A DNA stretch of 64,000 nucleotides. Origin: Parvibaculum sp041688015 (lineage in GTDB: Bacteria; Pseudomonadota; Alphaproteobacteria; Parvibaculales; Parvibaculaceae). The notes below the pieces were generated by a model. The model ran no database searches, was not told where the DNA came from, and saw nothing but the letters and a program-made list of their open reading frames with translations. Where the stretch lies: positions 1 through 64,000 of the forward strand of contig JBDNIY010000014.1 of NCBI GenBank assembly GCA_041688015.1. The letters are read 5' to 3'. Shown here in pieces: positions 16,536-25,835 of the stretch (position 1 is its first letter; the number at the start of each line of letters is the position of its first letter). The position numbers and the translations under genes were made by a program.

Positions 16536-17951
16536 TCAGCCGAAAAGGCGCAAAAACTTCACCAGCGCCCTTGTGCGCGGGCTAAACAGCGTCGGCGTGT
16601 AGTAAGAGCCTGCAACGCGTTTGGAGACTTCCGACAAGGTGGGGTATGGCGCGACGATGCCCGCCATAGCGCTCAGCTTGATGCTGCGCGATTTTGCCAG
16701 CACCCAAGGCAAGATCAGTTCGCCCGCCTCCGGCCCGACGATGGTGCAGCCTAAGATTCGGCTATGCATGTCGGTGATGATTTTGATGTGGCCTTCGGTC
16801 TCGCGCATCGTCTGGGCACGGTCGTTTTCGGCAAATTGCCAGCGCAGCACATTGATCTTTTTGTAAAGGCCGCGGGCTTGCTCCTCGGTGTCGCCGACAT
16901 GGGCGATTTCCGGGTCAGTAAAAGTCACCCAGGGAATATTGGCATAGTCCGCCTTGGCGGGAATGCGAAACAGCGCGCTGCGGATGACGAGACCCGCGTG
17001 ATAGCCCGCGACATGAGTAAATTGCAAACCACCGATCACATCGCCAATGGCATAGACCCGTCTGTTGGCTGTGCGCAGCCCATTGTCCACTTCGATACCG
17101 CGCGGCGAAAAGACAACGTCTGCCTTTTCAAGCTCAAGGCCGTTGACGGTTGGGGCGCGTCCCGTTGCTACAAGCAGATGCGAGCCGGTGATCGTATCGC
17201 CGCTTTCTAGCGTCACGGTAATCTCGCCTTCAAGGCTCGCCACCGAAGCGATGCGTGTGTGCTCTAAAATGTCGATGCCTTCGCGCGTCAGCTGGTCGAT
17301 AACGATGCTGGTCAGTTCAGGGTCATCTTTGGCCAGCGCGTTGGCAGCATCAATCACGGTGACGCGCGCGCCGAGACGGCGATGCGCCTGCGCCATCTCC
17401 ATACCGATAGGCCCACCGCCGATGATGATAAGATGGGCGGGACATTCGGTCAGATCAAAGATCGTCTCATTAGTAAGATAGGGCACAGTGTCGAGGCCCT
17501 TGAGCGGCGGAATGGACGCGCGCGAGCCTGTGGCGATGACAAAGCGGCGGGCGCGCACCTCAGTATTGCCAACCATGACGGTACGGCGATCCTTGAATTG
17601 CGCGGCCCCTTGAATGACGGTGACGCCGAGGCCTTCAAAACGGGCGACGCTGTCATTGGGCGCGATGGCATCGATGACGCCACGCACATGCGCATTGACC
17701 TTGGCAAAGTCGATCTTGGGTTTGGCGCGCGAAATGCCAAAGCGTTCGCCGTTGGCCATGTCATAGGCGTGTTTGGCCGCCGCGATGAGCGCCTTGGAGG
17801 GCACGCAGCCCGAATTGAGGCAATCACCGCCCATCTTGCCCCGCTCGATCAGCACTGTGCGTGCGCCCAACTGGGCAGCGCCTGCGGCCACCGACAGGCC
17901 CGCGGAGCCAGCGCCGATGACGCAGATGTCTGCTTTGATTTTTTTGACCAT
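16536..17951 (-). CDS. FAD-dependent pyridine nucleotide-disulfide oxidoreductase (mercuric reductase-like)
   Basis: A 471-residue class I flavin disulfide reductase related to mercuric reductase and lipoamide dehydrogenase. It has an N-terminal FAD Rossmann motif (VIGAGSAGLSVAAGAAQLG), the redox pair in GGDCLNSGCVPSK (Cys44 and Cys49), a second NAD(P) motif IIIGGGPIGMEMAQAHRRLG, and a C-terminal dimerisation domain (PWVTFTDPEIAHVG). No N-terminal heavy-metal domain or C-terminal Cys pair is present, so true mercury reduction is unlikely. The TVP38-family gene lies 30 bases upstream on the same strand, a pairing often seen in Proteobacteria, so the two are probably co-transcribed. The substrate is unknown. 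Confidence 0.85.
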   Translation of the reverse strand: MVKKIKADICVIGAGSAGLSVAAGAAQLGARTVLIERGKMGGDCLNSGCVPSKALIAAAKHAYDMANGERFGISRAKPKIDFAKVNAHVRGVIDAIAPNDSVARFEGLGVTVIQGAAQFKDRRTVMVGNTEVRARRFVIATGSRASIPPLKGLDTVPYLTNETIFDLTECPAHLIIIGGGPIGMEMAQAHRRLGARVTVIDAANALAKDDPELTSIVIDQLTREGIDILEHTRIASVASLEGEITVTLESGDTITGSHLLVATGRAPTVNGLELEKADVVFSPRGIEVDNGLRTANRRVYAIGDVIGGLQFTHVAGYHAGLVIRSALFRIPAKADYANIPWVTFTDPEIAHVGDTEEQARGLYKKINVLRWQFAENDRAQTMRETEGHIKIITDMHSRILGCTIVGPEAGELILPWVLAKSRSIKLSAMAGIVAPYPTLSEVSKRVAGSYYTPTLFSPRTRALVKFLRLFG

Positions 17952-17981
17952 GATTGTATCCGGGAAGATGAGGAGAAGGCT

Positions 17982-18719
17982 CTAGCGCTGGCGACGAAAG
18001 CGGCGATAGAGAACGGGGACGAGTGACAACACGGCCAGCGCCAGCAGCGGGCCGATCACCATGGGCTGGCGCAGCAGCTGAAGATCAGGCGTGCCGCCTG
18101 CATCAAAGATCGCCCCGAGGCCAGCGCCCAGGCTGGCAAAGACAAATGTGCCCGGAATGATGCCGATGAAGGTCGCGGCCATGAAGGTTGAAAGCCTGAC
18201 GCCCAGAAAAGCGGGCGCAAGATTGACTAACCAAAAGGGGAAGGCGGGCACCAGCCGCAGAAACAAGAGGTAGGAGAAGGCATTTTTGGCAAAACCTTCT
18301 TCCATGCGGGCAATGGCCGAGCCTGCCTTGGCACGCAACAGATCAGCAAAGGCGGAACGGGCGGCAACAAAAAGGATGGTCGCGCCCACGGTCGCCGCAA
18401 TCACAGTCGCCATCCCGCCGACCCATGTGCCAAACAGCAGGCCGCCGGTGATAGTGGCAATAAGGCCACCGGGCAGCGACAGCGCCGCCATCAGGGCGTA
18501 GCCGGCCATGAAAATCAGAATGGCGGCAAGATAATGGGCTGCGACCCATTGGCCCAAGATGGCGCGATTGTCGCGCAGCGTGTCCAGCGTCGCAAAGCGC
18601 TGGAGGTCAAAAGCAAAAAACAGTGCAAAGCCCAAAACAAGCACCGCCAGCGGCCAAAAACGCGAGAAAAGCCCCCGCGATGGCGTCGTTACAGGTTTAT
18701 CGCTGGATGTTTCGCTCAT
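17982..18719 (-). CDS. TVP38/TMEM64 family (VTT/DedA-like) membrane protein
   Basis: A 245-residue inner-membrane protein. After a cytoplasmic N-terminus a first span (PLAVLVLGFALFFAF) is followed by the VTT domain: FMAGYALMAALSLPGGLIATITGG, then LFGTWVGGMATVIAATVGATILF, and FLRLVPAFPFWLVNLAPAFLGV, whose R-x-x-P is a family signature. These proteins are proposed lipid scramblases or transporters. It is the first gene of a two-gene unit with the flavin oxidoreductase. Its upstream region is shared with the divergently transcribed rpmH operon. Confidence 0.88.
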   Translation of the reverse strand: MSETSSDKPVTTPSRGLFSRFWPLAVLVLGFALFFAFDLQRFATLDTLRDNRAILGQWVAAHYLAAILIFMAGYALMAALSLPGGLIATITGGLLFGTWVGGMATVIAATVGATILFVAARSAFADLLRAKAGSAIARMEEGFAKNAFSYLLFLRLVPAFPFWLVNLAPAFLGVRLSTFMAATFIGIIPGTFVFASLGAGLGAIFDAGGTPDLQLLRQPMVIGPLLALAVLSLVPVLYRRFRRQR

Positions 18720-18911
18720 TCGCTCGTCCTGTTTTGCGCTTCAGCTGGTTCAATCTAAGTTCGCTCTAGAGCCCGCAAAAGATACATGAACGAATAATGA
18801 ACATTTATTTATCAGTGCCTCGCCGCCCCGTTGCGCCGACATTACGCGGAAACCTGAGCAAAAAGGCAGCCTGTTTTATGGGACAGCTTGCGGTGGCGGG
18901 CTCCAAGCGCA

Positions 18912-18941
18912 TTGACTTCATGTCGTTTTATCGACTATACA
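18912..18941 (+). promoter_or_regulatory. Putative promoter of the rpmH operon
   Basis: TTGACT (18912-18917) and TATACA (18936-18941) are separated by 18 bases, close to the sigma-70 consensus, and lie about 110 bases ahead of the rpmH GTG. The rest of the 18720-19052 intergenic stretch holds no supported gene; a 64-codon plus-strand frame at 18797-18991 covers the promoter and is rejected. Confidence 0.6.
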
Positions 18942-19052
18942 CCCGCCCAGACAGCCGTCCGGTCCAAGCCCGACGGCCTTTGTATTCTTGAGCCTTTAGA
19001 GACGCGCCCAACCGGGTTGCCGCTCGGGCTTTATACCGGCGGAGACAGAGAC

Positions 19053-19187
19053 GTGAAACGGACCTACCAACCGAGCAAGATCGTCCGCAAACATCGCCAC
19101 GGATTTCGTGCGCGCATGGCAACAGTGGGTGGCCGTCGTATTTTGGCCAACCGTCGTGCCCGTGGTCGCAGCAAGCTTTCGGCTTAA
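19053..19187 (+). CDS. rpmH: 50S ribosomal protein L34
   Basis: A 44-residue, very basic protein of the large ribosomal subunit, recognised by KRTYQPSKIVRKHRHGFRAR and the ending ILANRRARGRSKLSA. The start is GTG at 19053 behind GGAG. It leads the standard rpmH-rnpA-yidC-engB cluster. A frame extending upstream to 18888 exists but only the last 44 codons match L34. Confidence 0.97.
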   Translation: MKRTYQPSKIVRKHRHGFRARMATVGGRRILANRRARGRSKLSA

Positions 19188-19329
19188 TCGATCTGCCGGT
19201 TAAACGGCATCTGCTTGTAACGACTTGTGTTTGTAGCGACTTGGGCAAACGGCTTTTTGTGAGCCGACCGGGAAGACTGGCTAACCAGGAATGACGCCTC
19301 AAGCCCCATCTGAAACCGGGAATAGCCTG

Positions 19330-19737
19330 ATGACCCGGCACCCCGAACTTCAAAGATTACAAAAGCGCGCAGAGTTTCTCGCTGCGTCACGCGCCGATAA
19401 ATGGGCGCTGGGCGGGCTGGTCTTGCAGGCTCGTGCGCGCGGCGACGAAGCGCCTGCACGCGCGGGCTTTACCGTGACGCGCAAAGTCGGCAATGCGGTC
19501 ATCCGCAATCGCGCCAGACGCAGGCTCAAAGAAGCCGCACGTGAAATCCTTCCCCTTCTTGGCAAAGCCGGTTACGACTACGTCCTTGTCGGGCGGCACT
19601 CAACGTTGACGCGGGCTTGGCCCGATTTGCTCAACGACTTGCGCACCGCAATTGCCAAGGTCCATCGCAATGCCTCGACTTCGCGCGACCCCTCTTCATC
19701 GCGCTTCAAGGACAAGAAAGACATAGTTCATGGGTGA
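19330..19737 (+). CDS. rnpA: Ribonuclease P protein component
   Basis: A basic protein of about 135 residues that assists the RNase P RNA in maturing tRNA 5' ends. It contains LQKRAEFLAASR near the N-terminus, GFTVTRKVGNAVIRNRARRRLKEAAR (the RNR signature) and DYVLVGRHSTL. Two starts are possible. ATG 19330 (MTRHPELQRL) has GGGA eight bases upstream and is preferred; ATG 19291 would add 13 residues but has AGGA directly abutting it. It overlaps yidC by 8 bases, suggesting coupled translation. Confidence 0.93.
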   Translation: MTRHPELQRLQKRAEFLAASRADKWALGGLVLQARARGDEAPARAGFTVTRKVGNAVIRNRARRRLKEAAREILPLLGKAGYDYVLVGRHSTLTRAWPDLLNDLRTAIAKVHRNASTSRDPSSSRFKDKKDIVHG

Positions 19738-21595
19738 TAATCGCAATTTCCTGATCGCCATCTTGCTGTCGGTCGTCGTCTTCGTTGGCTGGCAGCATTT
19801 TGTCGTCAGCCCACGCATAGAGGCCGAAAAGGCGCGTCAGGAGGCGGTTACCGCCCAGACAGAAGCCAAAGCCAAGGCCGCCCAAACGGCGGCCACCCAG
19901 ACCACAACAAATGGCGTGGCGGCGGGCACCACAGGCACTAACCTGCCAACCATTAACGGCGGTGCCACCATTGTCCCGACGGTTGTTGATCGCGCCGCAG
20001 CGCTCGCTCAGAGCCCGCGCGTTACTATTTGGTCAGATCAACTGGACGGCTCCCTCGCCCTCAAGGGCGCGCGCTTTGATGACCTGCATTTGCGCGGCTA
20101 CCATGAGACCGTCGATGACAGCAGCCCGGAGATCACACTGTTCTCGCCGGCCCATACCGACAAACCCTATTTCAGCGAGTTGGGCTTCATCGCCGCGCCG
20201 GGCACAAACGTGCCCATGCCGGATGCCAATAGCGTCTGGACGGTAGAAAAAGGTGACAAGCTGACGCCGACAACGCCGGTGACGCTGGCCTTTGACAATG
20301 GCGCGGGGCTCATTTTCCATCGCACCATTTCGCTGGACGATAAGTTCCTTTTCACCATCGTCGATACGGTCGAAAACAAAAGCGCCACGGGCGTCACGCT
20401 CTACCCCTATGGGCTTGTCTCACGCGTTGGTGAGCCAGCAGCCAAGGCCTACTATCTCCTGCACGAAGGCTTTATCGGCGAGTTCAAAGAAAATGGCGAA
20501 GAAGCCATCAAATATGCCACTGCCCTCAAAGACGCCACGCCCGTAACCGTCACGGACACCGAAGGCTGGATGGGTATCACGGACAAATATTGGGCTGCCG
20601 CTTTGATCCCGCAAACGGGGTCTAAATTCGTTGCGCGTTTCAGCGGCACACCCAGCCCGACCGGCGATGCAGAGTACGGCCATTTTCAGGCTGACTTTCG
20701 CTATGACGCGATGACGGTGGCGTCGGGTGCCAATATCACGGTCACCAACAAGCTGTTTGCGGGTGCTAAAATTTCCAAGGTGGTCGAGGCCTATCGCGAT
20801 CAAGGCATCTATCGCTTCAATCTGATGATCGACTGGGGCTATTTCTGGTTCCTGACACAGCCCGTCTTCAAGGGCATCGACATGATTGCCCATGTGACAG
20901 GCAATTTCGGCATCGCCATCTTGGCGATCACGGTGCTGATCAAGCTCGCCTTCTTCCCGCTGGCCAATCGCTCATATGAGTCGATGAGCAAGATGAAGAA
21001 GCTGCAGCCCAAGATGGAAGAGCTGCGTGAGCGCCATAAAGACGACAAGATGGCCCAGCAACAGGCGATCATGGCGCTCTATAAGGAAGAGAAGGTCAAC
21101 CCAATTGCGGGTTGTTTGCCGGTTGTCATTCAGATTCCGGTTTTCTTCTCGCTCTATAAAGTGCTGTTCGTCACCATCGAAATGCGTCATGCGCCGTTCT
21201 TTGGCTGGATCCACGATCTGTCAGCGCCGGACCCGACGACGGTCTTCAACCTGTTCGGCCTCATCCCATGGGATCCGACGGGCGTGCCGATGATCGGCCA
21301 TTTCCTCGCGCTTGGCGTCTGGCCGCTGATCATGGGCTTCACAATGTTTGTGCAGCAGCGCATGAACCCCGCGCCCGCTGACCCTGTGCAGCAGCAGATC
21401 TTCTTGTGGATGCCGGTCGTCTTCACCTTCATGTTGGCAACCTTTCCCGCCGGCCTCGTCATCTATTGGGCGTGGAACAACTCGCTGGGCGCTTTGCAGC
21501 AGGGCGTCATCATGCGTCGTCAAGGTGTACCGATTGAGATTTTTTCCAATCTCGGCATCCGGAAAAAGAAAACCGCCAGCGGCGGAAAATCCTGA
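19730..21595 (+). CDS. yidC: Membrane protein insertase YidC
   Basis: A 621-residue inner-membrane insertase that places proteins in the membrane alone or with SecYEG. It has an N-terminal signal-anchor (NFLIAILLSVVVFVGWQHF), an Ala/Thr/Gln-rich linker, a large periplasmic P1 domain (about residues 90-350), then the conserved Oxa1 core with GNFGIAILAITVLIKLAFFPLAN, a cytoplasmic hairpin rich in Lys (MKKLQPKMEELRERHKDDK), and further spans ending near WAWNNSLGALQQ. The Gram-negative length is as expected. It overlaps rnpA and precedes engB by 3 bases. Confidence 0.97.
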   Translation: MGDNRNFLIAILLSVVVFVGWQHFVVSPRIEAEKARQEAVTAQTEAKAKAAQTAATQTTTNGVAAGTTGTNLPTINGGATIVPTVVDRAAALAQSPRVTIWSDQLDGSLALKGARFDDLHLRGYHETVDDSSPEITLFSPAHTDKPYFSELGFIAAPGTNVPMPDANSVWTVEKGDKLTPTTPVTLAFDNGAGLIFHRTISLDDKFLFTIVDTVENKSATGVTLYPYGLVSRVGEPAAKAYYLLHEGFIGEFKENGEEAIKYATALKDATPVTVTDTEGWMGITDKYWAAALIPQTGSKFVARFSGTPSPTGDAEYGHFQADFRYDAMTVASGANITVTNKLFAGAKISKVVEAYRDQGIYRFNLMIDWGYFWFLTQPVFKGIDMIAHVTGNFGIAILAITVLIKLAFFPLANRSYESMSKMKKLQPKMEELRERHKDDKMAQQQAIMALYKEEKVNPIAGCLPVVIQIPVFFSLYKVLFVTIEMRHAPFFGWIHDLSAPDPTTVFNLFGLIPWDPTGVPMIGHFLALGVWPLIMGFTMFVQQRMNPAPADPVQQQIFLWMPVVFTFMLATFPAGLVIYWAWNNSLGALQQGVIMRRQGVPIEIFSNLGIRKKKTASGGKS

Positions 21596-21598
21596 CGC

Positions 21599-22330
21599 AT
21601 GGCAAAAGACATCGAGCCGACGCATTCGGACGAAGAGAAAGAAAAGCTCGAAGGCAAAGGCTTGGCGGTTGGCAATGTCGAAGCCGGCCGCTGGCTCTTT
21701 GCGCAGCCTTGCGACTTTCTGCGCGGCTCAACCTCGATTGAAAATCTGCCGCCCCCCGGCGGGCCTGAGATTTGCTTTGCCGGACGTTCTAATGTCGGCA
21801 AATCAAGTCTGGTGAACGCCTTGACGGGGCGCAACACGCTGGCGCGCACATCGAACACGCCGGGCCGCACGCAGGAGCTCAACTTTTTCACCCTTGGCCC
21901 CAAGGGCTATCCAGCGCTGACGCTGGTCGATCTGCCGGGCTATGGCTATGCCCGCGAGACACGTTCGCGCGTCGAGCAATGGACCAAACTTGTCATGGCC
22001 TATCTGCGAGGCCGCGTCGAGCTCCAGCGCGTACTGGTGCTAATCGACAGTCGTCATGGGCTGAAAGACAGCGATCATGATGTTATGAAGCTATTGGACG
22101 AAACGGCGGTGTCCTTTCAGGTGGTCCTGACCAAGACCGACAAGCTCAAGGTCAATGAGCTGGCGACGCGGCTCGAAGACGTGCGGTCGGGCGTGCGGCG
22201 GCATGTGGCCGCCCACCCGACCGTCATCGCCACCTCGTCGGAAAAGGGCGACGGTATCGCGGCGCTGCGTGCCGAAATTGCTTTACTGGCAGACCCGGAA
22301 GCCTTCCGTTATAAATCCAAGGGTGAATAA
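21599..22330 (+). CDS. engB: Ribosome biogenesis GTP-binding protein EngB (YihA/YsxC)
   Basis: A 243-residue essential GTPase for 50S subunit assembly. Visible motifs are G1 GRSNVGKSSL (about residue 61), the switch region NTPGRTQELNFF, G3 DLPGYGYA, and G4 TKTDKL. The roughly 40-residue extension before the GTPase domain is rich in charged residues. It lies 3 bases after yidC and 59 bases before argB, in the usual alphaproteobacterial order. Confidence 0.95.
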   Translation: MAKDIEPTHSDEEKEKLEGKGLAVGNVEAGRWLFAQPCDFLRGSTSIENLPPPGGPEICFAGRSNVGKSSLVNALTGRNTLARTSNTPGRTQELNFFTLGPKGYPALTLVDLPGYGYARETRSRVEQWTKLVMAYLRGRVELQRVLVLIDSRHGLKDSDHDVMKLLDETAVSFQVVLTKTDKLKVNELATRLEDVRSGVRRHVAAHPTVIATSSEKGDGIAALRAEIALLADPEAFRYKSKGE

Positions 22331-22389
22331 GCAAAAAACGCCGGTTCTTGCCCGCAAGACTTAGACCGGCCTGAGGGAGAGCGTGCTTC

Positions 22390-23334
22390 ATGTCGGGACC
22401 ATCACACCACAACCCAGAAGACGACGCCCGCGACATTGATCGGGCTCGCGTTCTCTCCGAAGCCCTCCCCTTCATGCAGCGCTATGACAAGCGCACCATC
22501 GTCGTCAAATATGGCGGCCATGCGATGGGCGATGAAAAGCTCGGGGCGGAATTTGCCCACGACATCGTGCTGCTCAAGCAATCCGGCCTCAATCCGATTG
22601 TTGTGCATGGCGGCGGCCCACAGATCGGCGCGATGCTGACGCGGCTTGGCATCAAGAGCGAATTTTCCGGCGGGCTGCGCATCACCGATAAGGCCACCGT
22701 CGAGATCGTCGAAATGGTGCTGGCCGGCTCGATCAACAAGCAGATCGTGGCGCAGCTCAATCAGGCGGGCGGACTTGCTATCGGCTTGAGCGGCAAGGAC
22801 GGCAATCTGATTGTGGCGCGCAAGATCCAGCACAAAATTCACGACCCAGAATCCAATATCGAAAAAATTCTCGATCTGGGTTTTGTCGGCGAGCCTGAAA
22901 GCATTAATCCTGAAATTCTCAATACTATCATTGCGTCCGACATTATTCCGGTGATCGCGCCCGTTGGTATTTCGAGAGACGGCCACACCTACAACATCAA
23001 TGCCGATACGGCGGCAGGCGCCATTGCGGCTGCGATGGGCGCAACGCGGCTGTTGCTGCTCACCGACGTGCGCGGCGTCCTCAACAAAGAAGGTGAGCTC
23101 ATCAAGGAACTCACCGTCGATGATGCGCGCGCCATGATGAAGGACGGCACGATTTCCGGCGGCATGATCCCCAAGGTTGAAACTTGCCTTGAAACGGTCG
23201 ATGGCGGCGTTGGGGCTGTTGTCATTCTGGATGGCCGCGTGCGCCATGCGGTGTTGCTTGAACTTTTCACCGAGCATGGTGTCGGGACGCTCATTCAGAA
23301 AGCCCAACGGACCAAAAAAAGAAAAAAACCGTGA
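22390..23334 (+). CDS. argB: Acetylglutamate kinase
   Basis: A 314-residue amino acid kinase family enzyme that phosphorylates N-acetylglutamate in arginine biosynthesis. Key regions are VVKYGGHAMGDEKL (phosphate-binding loop), IVVHGGGPQIGAML (substrate loop), the GLSGKDGNLIVARK motif, and YNINADTAAGAIAAAMGA near the nucleotide site. A GAGGGAGAG site lies 9 bases before the ATG. A long antisense frame covers the whole gene but is a composition shadow. Confidence 0.96.
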   Translation: MSGPSHHNPEDDARDIDRARVLSEALPFMQRYDKRTIVVKYGGHAMGDEKLGAEFAHDIVLLKQSGLNPIVVHGGGPQIGAMLTRLGIKSEFSGGLRITDKATVEIVEMVLAGSINKQIVAQLNQAGGLAIGLSGKDGNLIVARKIQHKIHDPESNIEKILDLGFVGEPESINPEILNTIIASDIIPVIAPVGISRDGHTYNINADTAAGAIAAAMGATRLLLLTDVRGVLNKEGELIKELTVDDARAMMKDGTISGGMIPKVETCLETVDGGVGAVVILDGRVRHAVLLELFTEHGVGTLIQKAQRTKKRKKP

Positions 23335-23344
23335 AGGTAACCTC

Positions 23345-24448
23345 GTGAATAAGGGCGGCAGAATATGTGCCGCTTTAGCGTTCATGGCGGGCGTCGGTGC
23401 GGTGTGGCTGTCGGGCGCGCAGGCGGCGCACGCCGACTATCGTTTCTGCAACGCGACAAGCTATGTGCTTGAGGGGGCCATCGGCGTGGCACTCAAAGGC
23501 GTAACGCCTACTGATGAAAAAAGAGATGGTGACAAACTGGTGACCGCCGATGCGTTAGCGGGCGGCGACATCCAGGGCGCGGGCCAATGGCAATCGCAAG
23601 GCTGGACACAAATTCTGCCGGGCGAATGCGCGTCTGTCCTGGTTGCCCCTCTGGTCAAGGACAACTACTATGTCTTTGCTCGCTCAAGCGATGCCCATAA
23701 GGGCCCGACCAAATATTTTTCTGGCAGCGCGCGCTTTTGCACTCTCACCGACGCCTTCACAATTACGGGCCGTGAAAATTGCGCTATGCGCGGCTATGTC
23801 TCACATGACTTCATTCGTGTTGCGGTGAAAGATACGGGCGAATGGACAACCACCTTCGGCGAGCCGCATGACTATTTACTAGCGCAGGCGCGCATCGCAG
23901 GGGCGCAGCGTCTGCTCCGCGACAATGGGTTGCATTTGCCCAAAATCGATGGCTATGCCGCTAAAAATACGCAGCGCGCCGTGCTCGCTTTTCAACGCAC
24001 CTCCGGGCGACAACCCACCGGCGTGATCGACCATGATCTGGTGGCCGCGCTGATCGTGGGGGCCAAAGCCGAGCAGGCCAAATTTGGGCTTAATATCTGC
24101 AACAAGACGCGCTATCTCGTCTGGGCCGCCGTCGCGGTCAGCACCGATGATAACGATACATCAAACGGCTGGATCCGCATCGCGCCAGGCGCTTGCGCCA
24201 AAGCCATCAAGGACAAGCTCGACGGCAAACCCTATTACATCTATGCCGAGGCGATCGACAAAGATGGCACGGTGGCGATGCGGGACGGGCGGCGGCTTGT
24301 CTGGTCGGGGCGGCAGGTCTTTTGCGTCAAGACCACGCGCTTTGAGATCGAAGGCCGTGAGGCCTGTGCCACGCGCGGCTATGATGAACGCGCCTTTATG
24401 CGCGTCAAGACCGGCGGCAAAGCGCTGTTCAATGTGCCTCTGGAATAG
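23345..24448 (+). CDS. Secreted protein with DUF1036 - peptidoglycan-binding - DUF1036 layout
   Basis: A 367-residue exported protein starting at GTG 23345 behind GAAGG, ten bases after argB. The signal peptide (ALAFMAGVGAVWLSGAQAAHA) is followed by two homologous DUF1036-like halves. The first runs from YRFCNATSYVLEGAIGVAL, the second from LNICNKTRYLVWAAVAVS; each has W-x-x-I-x-P-G-x-C (WTQILPGECA, WIRIAPGACA) and a Cys-rich ending (FCTLTDAF, FCVKTTRF). Between them is a putative peptidoglycan-binding module (AQRLLRDNG to VLAFQRTSGRQPTGVID). It is probably periplasmic and tethered to the cell wall. The function of DUF1036 is unknown. The longer frame upstream overlaps argB and is rejected. 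Confidence 0.8.
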   Translation: MNKGGRICAALAFMAGVGAVWLSGAQAAHADYRFCNATSYVLEGAIGVALKGVTPTDEKRDGDKLVTADALAGGDIQGAGQWQSQGWTQILPGECASVLVAPLVKDNYYVFARSSDAHKGPTKYFSGSARFCTLTDAFTITGRENCAMRGYVSHDFIRVAVKDTGEWTTTFGEPHDYLLAQARIAGAQRLLRDNGLHLPKIDGYAAKNTQRAVLAFQRTSGRQPTGVIDHDLVAALIVGAKAEQAKFGLNICNKTRYLVWAAVAVSTDDNDTSNGWIRIAPGACAKAIKDKLDGKPYYIYAEAIDKDGTVAMRDGRRLVWSGRQVFCVKTTRFEIEGREACATRGYDERAFMRVKTGGKALFNVPLE

Positions 24449-24453
24449 ATCGC

Positions 24454-25722
24454 CTAGCTCTCAACGCCAAAATAGGTGAGATGCCAACGCAGGTCCTTTT
24501 CATCCATCGGATAGTCGATGCCGCCGCGCGGCAGGACGCGGGCTTCGAGCGGCACATTGGCGACAAAGATTTCGATGGCCAGCGCTGTCCGCATAGCAAG
24601 GCCCGCCCGCCAACACAGAGCGGTGATGCCCTTGCCACTCTTTGCCTCGATGATGCGCGAGACGATTGCTTCAGGAATGCCCGTCTTGAGCGATAGAGCG
24701 AGGATGACAGCCGCCTTGTGTTGCAGCGATGCGGCCTTGGCCACCAGGTCGTCGTTCAATACACCCTTCTGGAAAGCGCGCTGGATACTAACGATGATCG
24801 AGCCCGGCGTTGGCATATCATTGTCATCATCGGTTTCGATGCGCGCCTGCGTGCGAGTTTTGAGATATTTCTGCGTTTCAGCGTCAATATCGCGGTTGAG
24901 TGTCAGCTCATCGATCAAGGCGCGTGAGACAAAAACCGCAATGCGCCGAACAGCACGCAGCGACAGTGCGGGTCGCATCACCAGCGGCAAATGCCAGGCC
25001 TCGATGGAGGCGGCTTCCGATATGATGCGGTCCATCGTGTCTTCGCGGATTTCGGCATTGGGATTGGTGAGCAATTGCGCGATGGCTGGTATTTCCAGCG
25101 TGGCGACAATGGCATCGGTCAGAGAACTATCAAGATGGCGGCGACGCGCAATGACTTCAAGCGCGCCCTGCACTTTTGTCGTAGCAATGATTTCGAGCAA
25201 GTCTTCGTCAGACAGCAGCGGTGAATATTCAAGCACGGGCGCGCAAACGAGCAATGCGGCGTCGCGCGCTAATGCGACCGCCAGACGTTTGGGCACGGCG
25301 GGACAGGCTTTGATTTCTTCTGCCACGATCTGGCGCACACGCGTCACTTCATCACTGGCCAGTTTTTCAAGCAGCACCAACACCCGGTCACGCGTATCGC
25401 CGAGTTCTGCCCTCGTGAGATCAGGCACAAGCCGCGCGATCTTGCGGGCCAATTCCGCGCGCACTTCGCTTTCAATGTCGCCAGCCAGACCTTCGCTCAC
25501 TTGAATGGGGGTCGCGGGATTACCGGCGACGAGCGAGCGCACTGTCACGTCGTTATCGCTTGCCAAATAATAGAGCGTTTCGGGCGGCGCATCGGCGCGC
25601 GCGGCGAGCTCACGGCGCGTCTTGAGCGAATCGGCCTCCAGCGCAGCGCGCGCGTCCTCGTAGCGCAACCGGGCAGGCAGCACTTCAGACGAAAAGAACT
25701 TTTTGAGCAGATTGAACTTCAT
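24454..25722 (-). CDS. DUF2336 protein (HEAT-like repeats)
   Basis: A 422-residue, all-helical cytoplasmic protein that resembles the DUF2336 family of Alphaproteobacteria. Repeated units such as LYYLASDNDVTVRSLVAGNP, EVRAELARKIARLVPDLTRAE and QLLTNPNAEIREDTMDRIISEA look like HEAT/LRV repeats. The C-terminal part contains GIPEAIVSRIIEAKSGKGITALCW, the typical ending of this family. The role is not established; relatives occur near signalling and cell-cycle genes. It converges on the DUF1036 gene (5 bases between stops). Confidence 0.75.
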   Translation of the reverse strand: MKFNLLKKFFSSEVLPARLRYEDARAALEADSLKTRRELAARADAPPETLYYLASDNDVTVRSLVAGNPATPIQVSEGLAGDIESEVRAELARKIARLVPDLTRAELGDTRDRVLVLLEKLASDEVTRVRQIVAEEIKACPAVPKRLAVALARDAALLVCAPVLEYSPLLSDEDLLEIIATTKVQGALEVIARRRHLDSSLTDAIVATLEIPAIAQLLTNPNAEIREDTMDRIISEAASIEAWHLPLVMRPALSLRAVRRIAVFVSRALIDELTLNRDIDAETQKYLKTRTQARIETDDDNDMPTPGSIIVSIQRAFQKGVLNDDLVAKAASLQHKAAVILALSLKTGIPEAIVSRIIEAKSGKGITALCWRAGLAMRTALAIEIFVANVPLEARVLPRGGIDYPMDEKDLRWHLTYFGVES

Positions 25723-25835
25723 CGCATTCTCCGATGAAGCAGTCTTAGGTTTTGAGCTTAAGGCTGCGTTAAAGATTGAGCGCCCGCAGGCCCGCCCTTG
25801 CCAAAGACCGCGTGACGGGGCATTTTCTCCACGTC

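Noticed and set aside
16536..17951. Assignment as a true mercuric reductase
   Set aside because: No heavy-metal-associated N-terminal domain, no C-terminal Cys pair and no mer genes nearby; only the flavin disulfide reductase core is supported.
18797..18991. 64-codon plus-strand frame upstream of rpmH
   Set aside because: It covers the predicted rpmH promoter; only the L34 coding part downstream is conserved.
22402..23385. 327-codon minus-strand frame opposite argB
   Set aside because: A composition shadow of the GC-rich argB gene; its translation is low-complexity and matches nothing.
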